A stretch of DNA of 64,000 nucleotides from Acidobacteriota bacterium (GTDB lineage Bacteria; Acidobacteriota; Polarisedimenticolia; J045). The notes beneath the pieces are model-generated. The model did not search any database. It worked only from the letters and a program-made list of their open reading frames with translations, and was not told the DNA's origin. Both the position numbers and the translations under genes were made by a program. Each line of letters opens with the position of its first letter. Positions within the stretch are counted from its first letter, which is position 1. Below, piece after piece: positions 9,262-18,952 of the stretch. Location of the stretch: the NCBI GenBank assembly GCA_017994815.1, contig JAGOJY010000018.1:18146-82145 (forward strand), in the 5' to 3' direction.

Positions 9262-10434
9262 ATGAAAGCCGTCTGCTGGTTCGGCCCCAAGGACGTGCGC
9301 GTCGAGGAGGTCCCGGACCCGCGCGTCCTCAACCCGCGCGACGCGATCGTCCGCGTGACGTCGACCGCGATCTGCGGATCGGACCTCCACCTGTACAACG
9401 GCTGGATCCCGACGATGCGCAAGGGCGACATCCTCGGCCACGAGTTCATGGGCGAGGTCGTCGAGGTCGGCAGCGCGGTGGACAACCTGCGCGCGGGCGA
9501 CCGTGTGGTCGTGCCGTTCCCGATCGCCTGCGGGCGCTGCTACTACTGCGTGCACGGGCTGTGGTCGTGCTGCGACAACTCCAACCCGAACGCGTGGATG
9601 TCGGAGGAGATGTACGGCCACGCCGTGTCGGGCATCTTCGGCTACTCGCACCTGATGGGCGGGTACGCCGGCGGGCAGGCGCAGTACGTGCGCGTGCCGT
9701 TCGCCGACGTCGGGCCGGTGAAGATCGAGAATGGGCTGACCGACGAGCAGGTGCTGTTCCTGAGCGACATCCTGCCGACCGGCTACATGGCCGCCGAGAA
9801 CTGCGTGATCGCGCCCGGCGACGTCGTCGCGGTCTGGGGCTGCGGGCCGGTCGGCCAGTTCGCGATCCGCAGCTGCCTGCTGCTCGGGGCGGAGCGCGTG
9901 ATCGCGATCGACGACGTGCCGGAGCGGCTGCGGCTCGCCGCGGTCAGCGACCGCGTGCAGCCGCTCGATCGCGCGCAGGCCAGCGTCGGCGAGGCGCTCG
10001 CGGAGCTGACCGGGGGGCGCGGCCCGGACGCCTGCATCGACGCGGTCGGACTCGAGGCGCACGACGGCGCGCTCGGCGTGTACGACGCGGTGAAGCAGCG
10101 GCTGCGGCTGGAGACCGACCGCCCGGTCGCGCTGCGCGAGGCGATGATGGCCTGCCGCAAGGGCGGCACGCTGTCGATCCCCGGCGTGTACGGCGGCTTC
10201 CTCGACAAAGTCCCGTTCGGGGCCGCGTTCAACAAGGGACTGACGATCCGGATGGGGCAGACGCACGTGCACCGCTACATGCGCCCGCTGCTCGAGCGCA
10301 TCGCCGCCGGCGAGATCGACCCGGGCGCGGTCATCACGCACCGCCTGCCGCTGAGCGAGGCGCCCCACGCCTACGCGCTGTTCAACGACAAGGAAGACGG
10401 CTGCATCAAGGTCGTCCTCGACCCGGCGGCCTGA
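9262..10434 (+). CDS. Zinc-dependent alcohol dehydrogenase family protein
   Basis: This 390-residue protein is a medium-chain zinc dehydrogenase of the glutathione-independent formaldehyde dehydrogenase-like group. The catalytic-zinc ligands are Cys in ICGSDLH (about residue 38) and His in GHEFMGE (about residue 60). The structural-zinc cysteines lie in CGRCYYC followed by a CC pair. The nucleotide-binding segment is [11 protein letters not shown] (about residue 192). It uses NAD(P) to oxidise an alcohol or aldehyde adduct in the cytoplasm. A GGAGG site precedes the ATG. The substrate is not evident. Confidence 0.85.
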   Translation: MKAVCWFGPKDVRVEEVPDPRVLNPRDAIVRVTSTAICGSDLHLYNGWIPTMRKGDILGHEFMGEVVEVGSAVDNLRAGDRVVVPFPIACGRCYYCVHGLWSCCDNSNPNAWMSEEMYGHAVSGIFGYSHLMGGYAGGQAQYVRVPFADVGPVKIENGLTDEQVLFLSDILPTGYMAAENCVIAPGDVVAVWGCGPVGQFAIRSCLLLGAERVIAIDDVPERLRLAAVSDRVQPLDRAQASVGEALAELTGGRGPDACIDAVGLEAHDGALGVYDAVKQRLRLETDRPVALREAMMACRKGGTLSIPGVYGGFLDKVPFGAAFNKGLTIRMGQTHVHRYMRPLLERIAAGEIDPGAVITHRLPLSEAPHAYALFNDKEDGCIKVVLDPAA

Positions 10435-10510
10435 GGGCCGCCGGGTACGCACCCGCTCGGGTGGGCCTGCGGTGGGGCCGCCCGAAGGACCCGCGATGGT
10501 GTGAACCCGG

Positions 10511-13500
10511 TCAGGGGCAGGGGTTGGTGTTGGGGCGGTCGACGTTGGCGCCGTCGCCGAGGCCGGACTCGACGCCGAAGCTGCTGCGGCCGGTCACGAG
10601 CCAGTAGCAGGCTTCGCCCGCGAGCGGCGACAGCGTGTCGCTCTGCTGGGTCACGCCGAGCCGGCACCAGCGCGCGGCGCAGCGGTTGCTGCCGGGGGGC
10701 TGCGTGTACGGCCCCTGCTGCCGCAGCACCTGCAGCGAGCCGCGGTACAGGTTGTAGCTGACGTAGAACGGGTCGCTCTGCCAGCCGACGCTCGTCCCGC
10801 CGATCGACGTGAACAGCACGACGCGGTCGTTCAGGTCGCACTCGTCGCCGGTGCCGTCGTAATCGAGGTCGTGCTGGGAGACGTTGGGCAGGGCGGGGCA
10901 GTTGTCGCAGGCGTCGCCGAACGGGTCGCCGTCGAGGTTCTCCTGCGCCGGGTTGGGCTTGATCCGGCAGTTGTCGCAGGCGTTGGCGACGCCGTCGGCG
11001 TCGTCGTCGGACCCGTAGCGGTCCTCGTCCACGGTCCCGTCGCAGTCGTTGTCCAGCCCGTCGCAGCTTTCCTCCGCGCCGGGATAGACCGATCCGTGCG
11101 CGTCGTCGCAGTCGCCGGCGCAACTCATCACGCCGTCGCCGTCGGCGTCCTGCTCCGCCGGGACGTTGGCCGGCCACGACGGGTCGTTGCAGTCGTCGTT
11201 GACGTGGTTGCAGAGCTGCGGCGCGCCGGGGAAGACGCCCGGCTGCAGATCACTGCAGTCGAGGCACGCGGGCACGCCGTCCGCGTCGGCGTCGACATCG
11301 CTGCCCGGCCGGTACGCCGCGCCGGAGCCGAACGTGGTTCCGCCGAGCCCGCCCCAGGCCAGCGCGCGCGTGCCGGTCCACACCAGGCCGTGGAGCTGGC
11401 GCGCCGCGGGATTCTCGAGGACGGAGGTATCGGACCAGGACTCGCTCGCCCGCGTGAACCGGCCGCCGGTCTCCAGCGCGCCGTTGCCGAGCCCGCCCCA
11501 GACGAGCATGTCGCTGCCGGTCCAGACCGCGCGATGGTGGTAGCGCGGCGCGGGTGCGCCGGACGCCGGCAGCGGCGTCCAGCTGTCGGCGGCGCGCGAC
11601 CAGCGCGCGCCGTCGCCGAGTTGCCCGCCCGCGCCGTAGCCGCCCCAGACGATCATCTCGCCCCCGGCGCCGGTCCACACCGCGCTGTGGTGGTAGCGCG
11701 GCGTCGGCGCACCGGCGGAGCCGATCGCGGTCCACTTGTCGGTCGCCGGGTCGTAGCGCCGGCCGTCGCCGAGGATTTCCGAGGATTCGCCGCCCCACAC
11801 GACCATCTCGCTGCCGGTCCAGACCGCGCTGTGGAAGCGGCGGAACTGCGGCGCGCCGGACGTGGTCGTCGGCTGCCACGTGTCGGCCGCCGGATCGTAG
11901 CGCCCGCCGGTGTTGGTCGGGATCGACGTGTCCTTCCCGCCGAACACGATCATGCGCGTGCCGGACCAGACCGCGCTGTGGGCCCAGCGCGCCGTGGGCG
12001 CGCCGGTCGTGCTGACCGGGCTCCAGCCGTTCGCGGCGGGGTCGTAGCGGCCGCCGTCGCCGCGCTTGGTGTCGTCGCCGGTGCGCCCGCCCCAGATCAC
12101 GAGGCGCGATCCGGTCCACACCGCGGTCGCATCCTTGCGCGCGCTCGGCGCGCCGGTCGCCGGCAGCGCGCGCCAGGTGGCCGTCGCCGGTTCGAAGCGC
12201 GCGCCGTCGGCGAGGTCCACGTCGTCCACGCCGCCCCAGACGACCATCTCCGCGCCGGTCCACGTCGCGGTCGCGCGGTAGCGGCGCGACGGGCCGGCCC
12301 CGGTCGAGGTCGGCACCCAGCCCGACCCCGGCCTGTAACGCCCGCCGCTGTTCTCGAAGCGACCGCCGTTGGCCAACCCGCCCCAGACGATCATCTCGGT
12401 CCCGCTCCACGCCGCGGCGTGCAGCTTGCGCGCCGACGGCACCGAACCGGCCGGGATCGAGGTCCACTGGTCGGCGAGCGGGTCGTACTGGCCGCCGTCG
12501 CCGAGCGGCGTGCCCGCGGCGCCTTCGCCGCCCCACACGATCATGCGCGAGCCGCTCCACACCGCGCTGTGGTAGCGGCGCGCGAGGGGCGCGCTGGCCG
12601 CGCTCGTCGCGCGCCAGGTGCCGGACGCGACATCGTAGGCGCCGCCGGACGCGAGGTACCCCGTGGCGTCGCGGCCGCCCCACACGATCATCCGGCCGGC
12701 GCCCATCACCGCCGTGTGCTCGCGCCGCGCGGCCGGCGCCCCGGCCGCGGGGAGCGCGCGCCACGTGCCGGCCGCGGGATCGAACGCCGCGCCGTCGCCG
12801 AGCGGGGCGCCGAGACGTTCGCCGCCCCAGACGATCACCTCCGCGCCGCTCCACGCCGCGGTCGCGTTCTCGCGCGGCGACGGCGCGCCGGCGGCCGGCA
12901 ACGCGGCCCACCGGCCGAGGTTCACCGAGTAGCGCGCGCCGCTGTCCAGCTCGGCGAACGACGCGTCCTGGCCGCCCCACACGATCATCTCGGAACCGGT
13001 CCACGCCGCGACATGGTGCGAGCGCGGCTCGGGCGAGCCGGTGACCGGGAGCGAGGTCCAGCGGTCCGCGGCCGGGTTGTACGCCGCGCCGTCTCCCTTC
13101 GGGTCGCCGTCGAGCCCGCCCCACACGATCATCGCCGCGCCCGTCCACAGCGCCGTGTGCCACGCGCGCGCGGATGGCGCGCCGAGCTGCGGGAGCGCGG
13201 ACCACGTGTCGGTCGCCGGGTCGTAGCGCGCGCCGGTCGCGAGCGTCGTGCCGGCCTGCCCGCCCCAGACGATCAGCTCGGCGCCGGTCCAGACCGCGCT
13301 CGCGCCGGCCCGCGCGTCGGGGGCGTCGCCGAGCCCGCTGGAGTCCCAGCCCTCGTTGCACGCCGCCGCCGGCGTGGCGGGCGGCGGTTCGGGCGCGGCC
13401 GCAGGGCCGCCTGCCAAAGGCGCCGCCGACGCCGGTGCGAACCCCTGCCGCGCCCCGGCCCACCACGCCGCGAACGGAACCCGCGGCACGGCGTAGTGCG

Positions 13501-14230
13501 CGACCTGCACGGCGCCGCAGTCCGATTCCGCGAGCAGCACATCGACGTTGAACGCGCCGGGCGATGCGACGAGCGGCCCCGGTTCACCGGGCGCCGTCCA
13601 GCGCCGGCGCAGCTCGTCCCACGCGGCGCGGTCCGGCACCTCGATCGCGCGGTCGCGCGACGCGGCGTCCAGCACGCAGTGGCCGTCCGCCGGGACGTAG
13701 ACCCGCAGCTCGCGGCGCGCGTGCGCGTCGCGCGGGTCCAGCTCCCGCGCCGCGAGCCGCGAGCGGAGCTCCTCGGCCTCGCGGCGCTGCGCCTCGTGGT
13801 GCGCGGGGTCGCCTTCCCACCACGAGCGGAGCAAGCGCTCGCCCGCGGCGGGGCGCGCGAGTTCCTCGGCCGCGGCCCGCTCGTCGAAATCGAGCGCGGC
13901 CAACAGCTCGCGCAGCCGCGCCGGCTCGCGGCTGTCGCGGTGGATGCGGCGCAGTTCCGCGGCGGTGTCGGCGGCGCCGAGCGGACGGCCGCTCAGCTCC
14001 GCGAGCGCGGCCTCCATCCGCAGCCGCTCGTCGAGCATCCGCAGGAGCTCGCGCGCGGACGGCGGGGTGGCGGCGGGGCCGCGCCACGCCGCGCGGACCG
14101 CCTCGACGCGGCGCGAACGCTCGAGGGCAGCGGCGCGCTGGCCGTCCTCGACGGTCTCGTCCGCCCACACCAACCCCGCCGCGGCGCCGAGGCACAGCGT
14201 CACGACGCGGATCCACCGCGATGTCGCCAA
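10511..14230 (-). CDS. Secreted Kelch-repeat protein with MopE-like and thrombospondin-type calcium motifs
   Basis: The gene encodes 1239 residues and starts at TTG (14230), with GAGGGG seven bases upstream; no ATG fits. It has a signal peptide to about residue 23 and a charged helical region (24-300). About 14 Kelch units of 47-50 residues follow, each with WTGxEMIVWGG, a GxRYDPATDxW strand and a GAPSxR loop; 14 units could make two seven-bladed propellers. The C-terminal ~250 residues hold MopE-like DCDD...CDGLDNDCDG motifs and thrombospondin type 3 DxDxDG calcium loops, then a domain with paired cysteines. It probably acts on the cell surface in adhesion or glycan binding. No catalytic residues are recognised. 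Confidence 0.85.
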   Translation of the reverse strand: MATSRWIRVVTLCLGAAAGLVWADETVEDGQRAAALERSRRVEAVRAAWRGPAATPPSARELLRMLDERLRMEAALAELSGRPLGAADTAAELRRIHRDSREPARLRELLAALDFDERAAAEELARPAAGERLLRSWWEGDPAHHEAQRREAEELRSRLAARELDPRDAHARRELRVYVPADGHCVLDAASRDRAIEVPDRAAWDELRRRWTAPGEPGPLVASPGAFNVDVLLAESDCGAVQVAHYAVPRVPFAAWWAGARQGFAPASAAPLAGGPAAAPEPPPATPAAACNEGWDSSGLGDAPDARAGASAVWTGAELIVWGGQAGTTLATGARYDPATDTWSALPQLGAPSARAWHTALWTGAAMIVWGGLDGDPKGDGAAYNPAADRWTSLPVTGSPEPRSHHVAAWTGSEMIVWGGQDASFAELDSGARYSVNLGRWAALPAAGAPSPRENATAAWSGAEVIVWGGERLGAPLGDGAAFDPAAGTWRALPAAGAPAARREHTAVMGAGRMIVWGGRDATGYLASGGAYDVASGTWRATSAASAPLARRYHSAVWSGSRMIVWGGEGAAGTPLGDGGQYDPLADQWTSIPAGSVPSARKLHAAAWSGTEMIVWGGLANGGRFENSGGRYRPGSGWVPTSTGAGPSRRYRATATWTGAEMVVWGGVDDVDLADGARFEPATATWRALPATGAPSARKDATAVWTGSRLVIWGGRTGDDTKRGDGGRYDPAANGWSPVSTTGAPTARWAHSAVWSGTRMIVFGGKDTSIPTNTGGRYDPAADTWQPTTTSGAPQFRRFHSAVWTGSEMVVWGGESSEILGDGRRYDPATDKWTAIGSAGAPTPRYHHSAVWTGAGGEMIVWGGYGAGGQLGDGARWSRAADSWTPLPASGAPAPRYHHRAVWTGSDMLVWGGLGNGALETGGRFTRASESWSDTSVLENPAARQLHGLVWTGTRALAWGGLGGTTFGSGAAYRPGSDVDADADGVPACLDCSDLQPGVFPGAPQLCNHVNDDCNDPSWPANVPAEQDADGDGVMSCAGDCDDAHGSVYPGAEESCDGLDNDCDGTVDEDRYGSDDDADGVANACDNCRIKPNPAQENLDGDPFGDACDNCPALPNVSQHDLDYDGTGDECDLNDRVVLFTSIGGTSVGWQSDPFYVSYNLYRGSLQVLRQQGPYTQPPGSNRCAARWCRLGVTQQSDTLSPLAGEACYWLVTGRSSFGVESGLGDGANVDRPNTNPCP

Positions 14231-14284
14231 AGCAGCGCCCCTCGCTGCCCGTTGCCAAATGCCCCGGCCCCAGGAACCTGCAAA

Positions 14285-15274
14285 CTACGGCGAGTCGGCC
14301 CCGGGGGGTAGCGAAAACGTCGCGAGCGACGGCGGGTCAGCGTTCGCTTGGCCTAGGTCGCGGTTCGGGGGCGGGGAGGGGATCCCGGCCTCGGTCAGTT
14401 CGTGGTTGATCGCGACGGCCGCCTTGGCGCCCTCCGCCGCGGCGACGACCGCGAACTGCACGTCCCCGTTGGCGTCGCCCGCGAGGAACAGCTGCGGCAC
14501 GCCGGCCCGGCCCTTGCGGTCGGTCCGCACGTGGCCGCGCTTGTCGAACGTGCAGCCGAGGCGCGCGGCGAGCGAGGACCGCTGGTCGACGCGGGTGCTG
14601 AAGAACAGGCCACGGCAGGCGAGGGCCGGGCCGCTCTCGAACTCGACCCGCTCCAGCCCGTCCGCGCCGCCCACGAGCCGCGCGATCTTCTCGCGGCGCA
14701 CGTCGATTCCGAGCGCCCGCGCCCGCGCCGCGTGCCGGCCGCGCGGCATGGGGCGCCCGTCGAGGCACGCCGTGACTGAGGGCGACCAGGCGCGCAGCGA
14801 CGACGCGAGCACGATCGCGTCCTCGGCGTCGCCGTACGCCGCCAGCGGCTGGTCCTTCAGCTCCCAGCCGTCGCAGTACGGGCAGTGGAACACGCCCCGC
14901 CCGTACAGCTCCGCCGCGCCCGCGACGCGCGGCAGCTCGTCCAGCATGCCCGTCGCGAGCAGCAGCTTGCGCCCGCGGACCGACTCCCCGCCTTCGAGCA
15001 GCACCTCCACGCCGTCCTCGGCGCAGCGCGCGCCGACGACGACGCCCTCGCGCAGTTCCACGCCGTAGCGCAGGGCCTCGACGCGCCCGAGGCGCAAGAG
15101 CTCTGCCGGCGCGATCCCGTCGTGGCCGAGGTAGTTGTGCAGCGCGTGCGAGGCGGCGTTGCGGTAGCGGCCCGAATCGCAGACCAGGACGCGGCGGCGG
15201 CAGCGGCCCAGGACGACCGCGGCGCTGAGCCCGGCGGGCCCGCCGCCGACGATGACGACGTCGTAGGTATCCAC
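14285..15274 (-). CDS. Thioredoxin-reductase-like FAD/NAD(P) oxidoreductase
   Basis: This 329-residue flavoprotein belongs to the thioredoxin reductase-like class II pyridine nucleotide-disulfide family. The FAD-binding GGGPAGLSAA motif is at residues 10-19. The redox-active pair is CPYC in FHCPYCDGW (about residue 137), where classical TrxB has CATC. The C-terminal FAD segment is LFLAGDANGD. The start is probably GTG at 15274, though the ribosome binding site is poor there. CPYC variants often act on partners other than standard thioredoxin. It is divergent from the pirin gene across about 105 bases. Confidence 0.8.
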   Translation of the reverse strand: MDTYDVVIVGGGPAGLSAAVVLGRCRRRVLVCDSGRYRNAASHALHNYLGHDGIAPAELLRLGRVEALRYGVELREGVVVGARCAEDGVEVLLEGGESVRGRKLLLATGMLDELPRVAGAAELYGRGVFHCPYCDGWELKDQPLAAYGDAEDAIVLASSLRAWSPSVTACLDGRPMPRGRHAARARALGIDVRREKIARLVGGADGLERVEFESGPALACRGLFFSTRVDQRSSLAARLGCTFDKRGHVRTDRKGRAGVPQLFLAGDANGDVQFAVVAAAEGAKAAVAINHELTEAGIPSPPPNRDLGQANADPPSLATFSLPPGADSP

Positions 15275-15379
15275 GCTCCATCTTAGCGGGCGGCGCGCGG
15301 ACCGCCCGCGGGCGCGCCCCGTCCCGCGGGTGCTACGCTGGAACGGCCCGCGGGCGGCACGGCGGGCCGGGGAGTCCCG

Positions 15380-16081
15380 ATGATCGAACTGCGCCGGAGC
15401 GAAGATCGCGGCCGCTTCGAGAACGAGTGGCTCGAGAGCCGTTTCAGTTTCTCGTTCGCCGATTACTACGACCCGCGGCACGTCGCGTTCGGGCCGCTGC
15501 GCGTGTTGAACGACGACTGGGTCCGGCCCGGCCGCGGCTTCGACCCGCACCCGCACCGCGAGATGGAGATCATCACCTACGTCCTGCAGGGCGCGGTCGA
15601 GCACCAGGACAGCAGCGGTGGCCGGGGCATCGTCGGGGCGGGGGAGGTGCAGGTGATGAGCGCCGGCACCGGCGTCGTGCACTCGGAGCGCAACCCGTCG
15701 CCGACCGAAGACCTGCACCTGCTGCAGATCTGGGTCATGCCGGCGGTGCCGCGGCTGCCGCCGCGTTACGAGCAGCGCAAGTTCACCGTCGAAGAGCGGC
15801 GCAACCGACTGCTGCCGGTGGTGGCGCAGCAGCCGGGGGACGGCGCGCTGAAGATCTTCCAGGACGTGACGATGCGCGTCGCGGCGCTCGACGCCGGGCG
15901 CGACGTCGAGCTGCCGCTCGGCGCGGGCCGCCGCGCGTACGTGCACGTGATCGAGAGGCGCGTTTCGGTCAACGCCGCGGAGGAACTCCGGCCGGGCGAC
16001 GCGGCCAAGCTGACCGCCGAGGACCGGGTCGCGCTGCGCGTCCTCGAGGCGGCGGACCTGGTGCTGTTCGACCTTCCCTGA
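15380..16081 (+). CDS. Pirin family protein
   Basis: The product is a 233-residue bicupin of the pirin/YhhW family. Metal ligands are seen as HPH in FDPHPHREME (about residues 57-59) and as H and E in VVHSERNPS (about residues 100-103). Bacterial pirins show quercetin dioxygenase activity or act as redox-sensing cofactors. GGGGAG lies before the ATG. The stop overlaps the next ATG by one base (TGATG), so it is coupled to the hydrolase gene. The upstream 105-base divergent gap must contain promoters for both directions; no strong box is seen there. Confidence 0.85.
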   Translation: MIELRRSEDRGRFENEWLESRFSFSFADYYDPRHVAFGPLRVLNDDWVRPGRGFDPHPHREMEIITYVLQGAVEHQDSSGGRGIVGAGEVQVMSAGTGVVHSERNPSPTEDLHLLQIWVMPAVPRLPPRYEQRKFTVEERRNRLLPVVAQQPGDGALKIFQDVTMRVAALDAGRDVELPLGAGRRAYVHVIERRVSVNAAEELRPGDAAKLTAEDRVALRVLEAADLVLFDLP

Positions 16082-16968
16082 TGCGGCGCGTGCTCCGGGT
16101 CGCGATCGTCGGGCTGCTGCTGGCGGCGGGCTGGGCCGCCGCGGCCTGGTTCCTCCAGCGCCCGCTGCTGTTCCCGCGCGCGCTGCTGGCCGGGCGCGTG
16201 CCGCGCGCGGCGCCGGCCGGGATCGAGCAGGTGTGGCTCGACGTCCCCGGCGGCCGGGTCGAGGGCTGGTATCTCCCCGCGGGCCCCGCGCGCGCCGGCG
16301 CGGTCCTGATGGCGCACGGCAACGCCGAGGCGATCGACCACCAGCTCGACCTCGCCGCCGCGTACAACGCGATGGGCCTGCACGTGCTGCTGGCGGAGTA
16401 CCGCGGCTACGGTCGCTCCGCCGGCACGCCGTCCGAGGCCGCGATCACGGAGGACCTGGTCCGCTTCCACGACCGGCTCGCGGCCCGCGCCGAGGTCGAT
16501 CCCGCGCGCATCGTGCTGCACGGCCGCTCGCTGGGCGGGGCCGCGGTGCTGCAGCTCGCGCTGCAGCGTCCCGCGGCAGCGCTGGTGTTGGAGAAGACGT
16601 TCACCAGCGTCGCCGACATGGCCCGCGGCTACCTCGTGCCGCGCTTCCTGGTGCGCGACCCGTTCGACAGCCTCGACGCGATCCGCCGCGTGACGTGCCC
16701 GCTGCTGATCCTGCAGGCGCGCGGCGACACGATCGTTCCGCTCGCGCACGGCGAGAGGCTGCACGCGGCCGCTCCCGATTCGCGGCTCGTGCTGCTCGAG
16801 GGCGACCACAACGATGCGCCTGTCGACGCGGCGCGGTTCTGGTCGGACATCGAGTCGTTCCTGCGCGATGCGCGCGTGCTGCCCGTGATGCAGTCGCCAT
16901 CGGCGTTCCTGCCCGCCGGTACCGTCCGAAGATCGGCAGCCCGAAGGCGAGGCAGAGCGCCAACTTGA
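16081..16968 (+). CDS. Membrane-anchored alpha/beta hydrolase (BEM46/ABHD13-like)
   Basis: The protein has 295 residues. A single N-terminal membrane segment (about residues 5-24) is followed by an alpha/beta hydrolase fold. The oxyanion region is MAHGNAE, the nucleophile is Ser in HGRSLGG, the acid is Asp in ARGDTIVP and the histidine is in EGDHND. This pattern matches BEM46-like serine hydrolases of unknown substrate. The last ~30 residues (arginine-rich, after FLRDARVLP) look unrelated to the fold and may be an extension read into the lower-GC junction beyond. Confidence 0.8.
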   Translation: MRRVLRVAIVGLLLAAGWAAAAWFLQRPLLFPRALLAGRVPRAAPAGIEQVWLDVPGGRVEGWYLPAGPARAGAVLMAHGNAEAIDHQLDLAAAYNAMGLHVLLAEYRGYGRSAGTPSEAAITEDLVRFHDRLAARAEVDPARIVLHGRSLGGAAVLQLALQRPAAALVLEKTFTSVADMARGYLVPRFLVRDPFDSLDAIRRVTCPLLILQARGDTIVPLAHGERLHAAAPDSRLVLLEGDHNDAPVDAARFWSDIESFLRDARVLPVMQSPSAFLPAGTVRRSAARRRGRAPT

Positions 16969-17342
16969 TCTCGAACGCTGGACCTCGCGGCCTCGCGATC
17001 GACGCGCCACGCGGCTCTCAGATCGCTCGCGGGCTCTTGCCGAAGTCTTCCAAGATCCGGTCGAGGAGGCTTGCCTCGTCGAGCGGTCGAAGCAGCCCGC
17101 GCTGTTCCTCGCCTCGATCATCGGCCATCGTCTGGGCGTCAAGACGCGTCGGGAGCGGGCGGTTTTGCGGAGAGTTCGAGAAAGGGGGGAGAGGAGCGTC
17201 CCCGTCCTGCTTGCCACATCGAGACCACCGCGCTGCGACGATCGGAGGCTCGCACTAGCACACTAGAAGAGATGCGCCGGGACATCCGGACGGACTATCC
17301 CGACGCGATGGTGTGACGTGGTGTTGAGTCGCGGGAAGGAGA
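16969..17342. other. Intergenic junction before the Rhs island, no gene supported
   Basis: This 370-base stretch separates the plus-strand hydrolase from the minus-strand island. Both strands carry short open frames, for example a 36-codon minus-strand frame starting near 17128 and ending near 17020, but neither has a convincing start or recognisable family. It may hold remnants from insertion of the island. Composition begins to fall in GC here. Confidence 0.4.
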
Positions 17343-17365
17343 AGCCCGGCCGGTGAGGGCCGGGC
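17343..17365 (-). terminator. Possible terminator at the end of the Rhs island
   Basis: A perfect 8-bp inverted repeat (GCCCGGCC / GGCCGGGC) encloses a 6-base loop. Read on the minus strand it is followed by a pyrimidine run with several T residues but no clean T tract. It lies five bases past a stop codon at 17370, the likely original end of the last immunity-type gene. Confidence 0.4.
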
Positions 17366-17369
17366 GCCC

Positions 17370-17791
17370 TCAGTTGCCGCAGCCCCGTTCTAGATTCTCC
17401 ACGGATACTTCTAGACACCGGTACTCGGGATGCTCGTTTGGGGTTATGAAAGGCGAACAATCCACCACTTGGATCGGCATCGAAAGTCGGAATCGCGCGC
17501 TTTCCTAAACTCCTGTTCGCGCAGCACAAGCCCGCCCTCCGTCGTCCGAGTTAGTGCGGTCGGGACTGCGAATCGAACGATCGCCCACCATCGTCCATCA
17601 TTGCACCCCGTGCCTTCGACCCGAGATAGGACCGGCTGGTAGTACGGAGCGGCTGTGGTCTGAAACGGCGGGGTCGGATGGAGTTCCTCCACTGTCATGC
17701 ACGGCTCGGACCCGACGCGGACTGTAGTGGAACTACTAGTGCATCCCGGCGAGATCAGGACCAGCAGAAGAATGCACGTTCTCGTCGTCAT
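17370..17791 (-). pseudogene. Candidate immunity lipoprotein of the distal toxin cassette, frameshifted
   Basis: The ATG at 17791 overlaps the stop of the toxin-tip remnant by ATGA, the coupling expected of a toxin/immunity pair. The N-terminus is a signal with a Cys at residue 17 (LVLISPGC), an imperfect lipobox. In the starting frame the protein stops at 17444 after 115 residues. A different frame is open from about 17504 to a stop at 17370 and reads like a natural C-terminus rich in beta strands with three cysteines. I infer a frameshift near 17495-17505. No family is recognised. The alternative is a real 115-residue protein. Confidence 0.45.
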
Positions 17792-18105
17792 GGCTGACTC
17801 GTAACATCGGCGATGTGGCTTGGAAGCCTGCCTGTGGGTCTGGCGAGCGGGCTCAAACGCCTCTCCACGACCAATCGATGTGCTGGATCGCCCACGATGG
17901 CATGGTTCGATCTGATACCGGCGAAATTCGGGCTCTGGTAAAGCAGTGAAGACCCGTTCGGGTCTGGTTGTGACAATGCAATACGCGATAGGTCGGTCGC
18001 GGTCTGATGCGCTCGATCGGCCGTGCCGCCGGCTGCGTACGTGATGGCCTCAAGCGTCTCGTGCATGACAGCCGACTCAGCCGTGAAGTTGCTCTTATTG
18101 GCCGG
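17788..18105 (-). pseudogene. Displaced Rhs toxin tip (HETLE motif), 5'-truncated
   Basis: About 105 codons remain open in the frame that ends at 17788. The fragment contains HETLE (codons at 18063-18049), then a GG pair and an AH pair. The same order occurs in the orphan Rhs tip at 19598-20260 (HEIGE, GG, AH). This suggests a family of metal-binding toxin tips. Its upstream part is replaced by the transposase fragment, so no Rhs core is attached and it cannot be made as a toxin. The downstream lipoprotein gene overlaps its stop. Assignment as a toxin tip is inference from context and the shared motif order. Confidence 0.45.
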
Positions 18106-18825
18106 GTTGTCGACGAGATCTCGTTCCGCCGGCATCACAACTACATCACCGTGGTGGTGGATCACGTCCGTCGGCGGGTGATGTGGACCGGCGAGGGCAA
18201 GGGCGGCGAGACGCTGGAGCGCTATTTTGCGGAACTGGGGCCGGAACGGGCGCGGAAGATCGAGACCGCGACGATCGACATGTCGCCGGCGTACATCAGC
18301 GTGTTGGAGGAGCAGTCGCCGCAGGCTCAGATCGTGTTCGATCGCTTTCATGTCCAGCGGCTGGCCAGTGACGCAGTCGACGAAGTGCGCCGGGCCCAGG
18401 TCCGGAGCCTGGCCGGGACTGAGGAGGCGCAGTTCATCAAGAACACGCGCTTCGCGCTGCTGAAGAACCCGTGGGACCTGACGGGACTGGAGCGCATTCG
18501 GCTCAGCGCGCTCCAGCGGCAGAACAAGCCGCTGTGTCGCGCCTACCTGCTGAAGGAGGGTCTCGCCAAACTGCTCGACTACCTGCAGCTCGGTCGAGCC
18601 ACAGCCGCCTTCGAGCAGTGGGTCTCCTGGGCCAGCCGCTCGCGGCTGAAACCGTTCGTCCGGGTCGCCCGCACACTGCGTCAGCACAAGGACCGCATCC
18701 TGGCCTACATCCCCTGCCGTTTGACGAACGGCCTCACAGAAGGCCTGAACAACAAGACCCGGTTGATCACGCGCCGTGCGTTCGGCTTCCACAGCGCTCC
18801 CGCCCTCGAGGCCATGATCACGAGC
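18100..18825 (+). mobile_element. ISL3-family transposase fragment
   Basis: The plus-strand frame open from 18007 to 18987 contains about 240 codons matching the catalytic part of ISL3-type DDE transposases. It begins with VVDEISFRRHHNYITVVVDH (first Asp at 18112), continues with TIDMSPAYIS and FDRFHVQRLA (second Asp), and ends with LTEGLNNKTRL (Glu) and RRAFGFHSA. The N-terminal zinc-binding and helix-turn-helix part is missing, and the C-terminus runs into antisense sequence of a lipoprotein gene. No terminal inverted repeats or target duplications were found. It is a dead remnant that separates two toxin cassettes. Confidence 0.8.
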
Positions 18826-18938
18826 GTTCCCACCGCTCCTCCCACGTTGCGTTCGGGCCGCAAGTGCAGGCGCGTCGCACAGCCTGCCAGAAGCAAAGCC
18901 ATTCCGACAAGGAGCACTCGGGGCAGGGGCCTCTTCAA
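18826..18938 (-). pseudogene. Truncated lipoprotein (candidate immunity gene), cut by transposase fragment
   Basis: A TTG start at 18938 with GAGGAA upstream opens a frame with a strong lipoprotein signal: MALLLAGC, with Cys at residue 20, followed by ATRLHLRPERN. About 38 native residues remain before the frame enters antisense transposase sequence (the open frame runs on to 18705). The start of the mature part closely matches the lipoprotein at 19141-19601 (Cys-ATRLHVRP), so the two are related. Its position after a possible tip remnant suggests it was the immunity gene of another cassette. Confidence 0.5.
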
Positions 18939-18952
18939 TGCGATTCCTCGTG

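Noticed and set aside
11300..13320. Regular DNA repeats of about 147 bases, possible CRISPR or satellite
   Set aside because: The period is coding (47-50 residue Kelch blades), repeats are imperfect and no spacers are present.
17263..17529. Minus-strand 88-codon open frame as a separate gene
   Set aside because: It overlaps the end of the candidate immunity gene and the hairpin, and a neighbouring frame is more protein-like.
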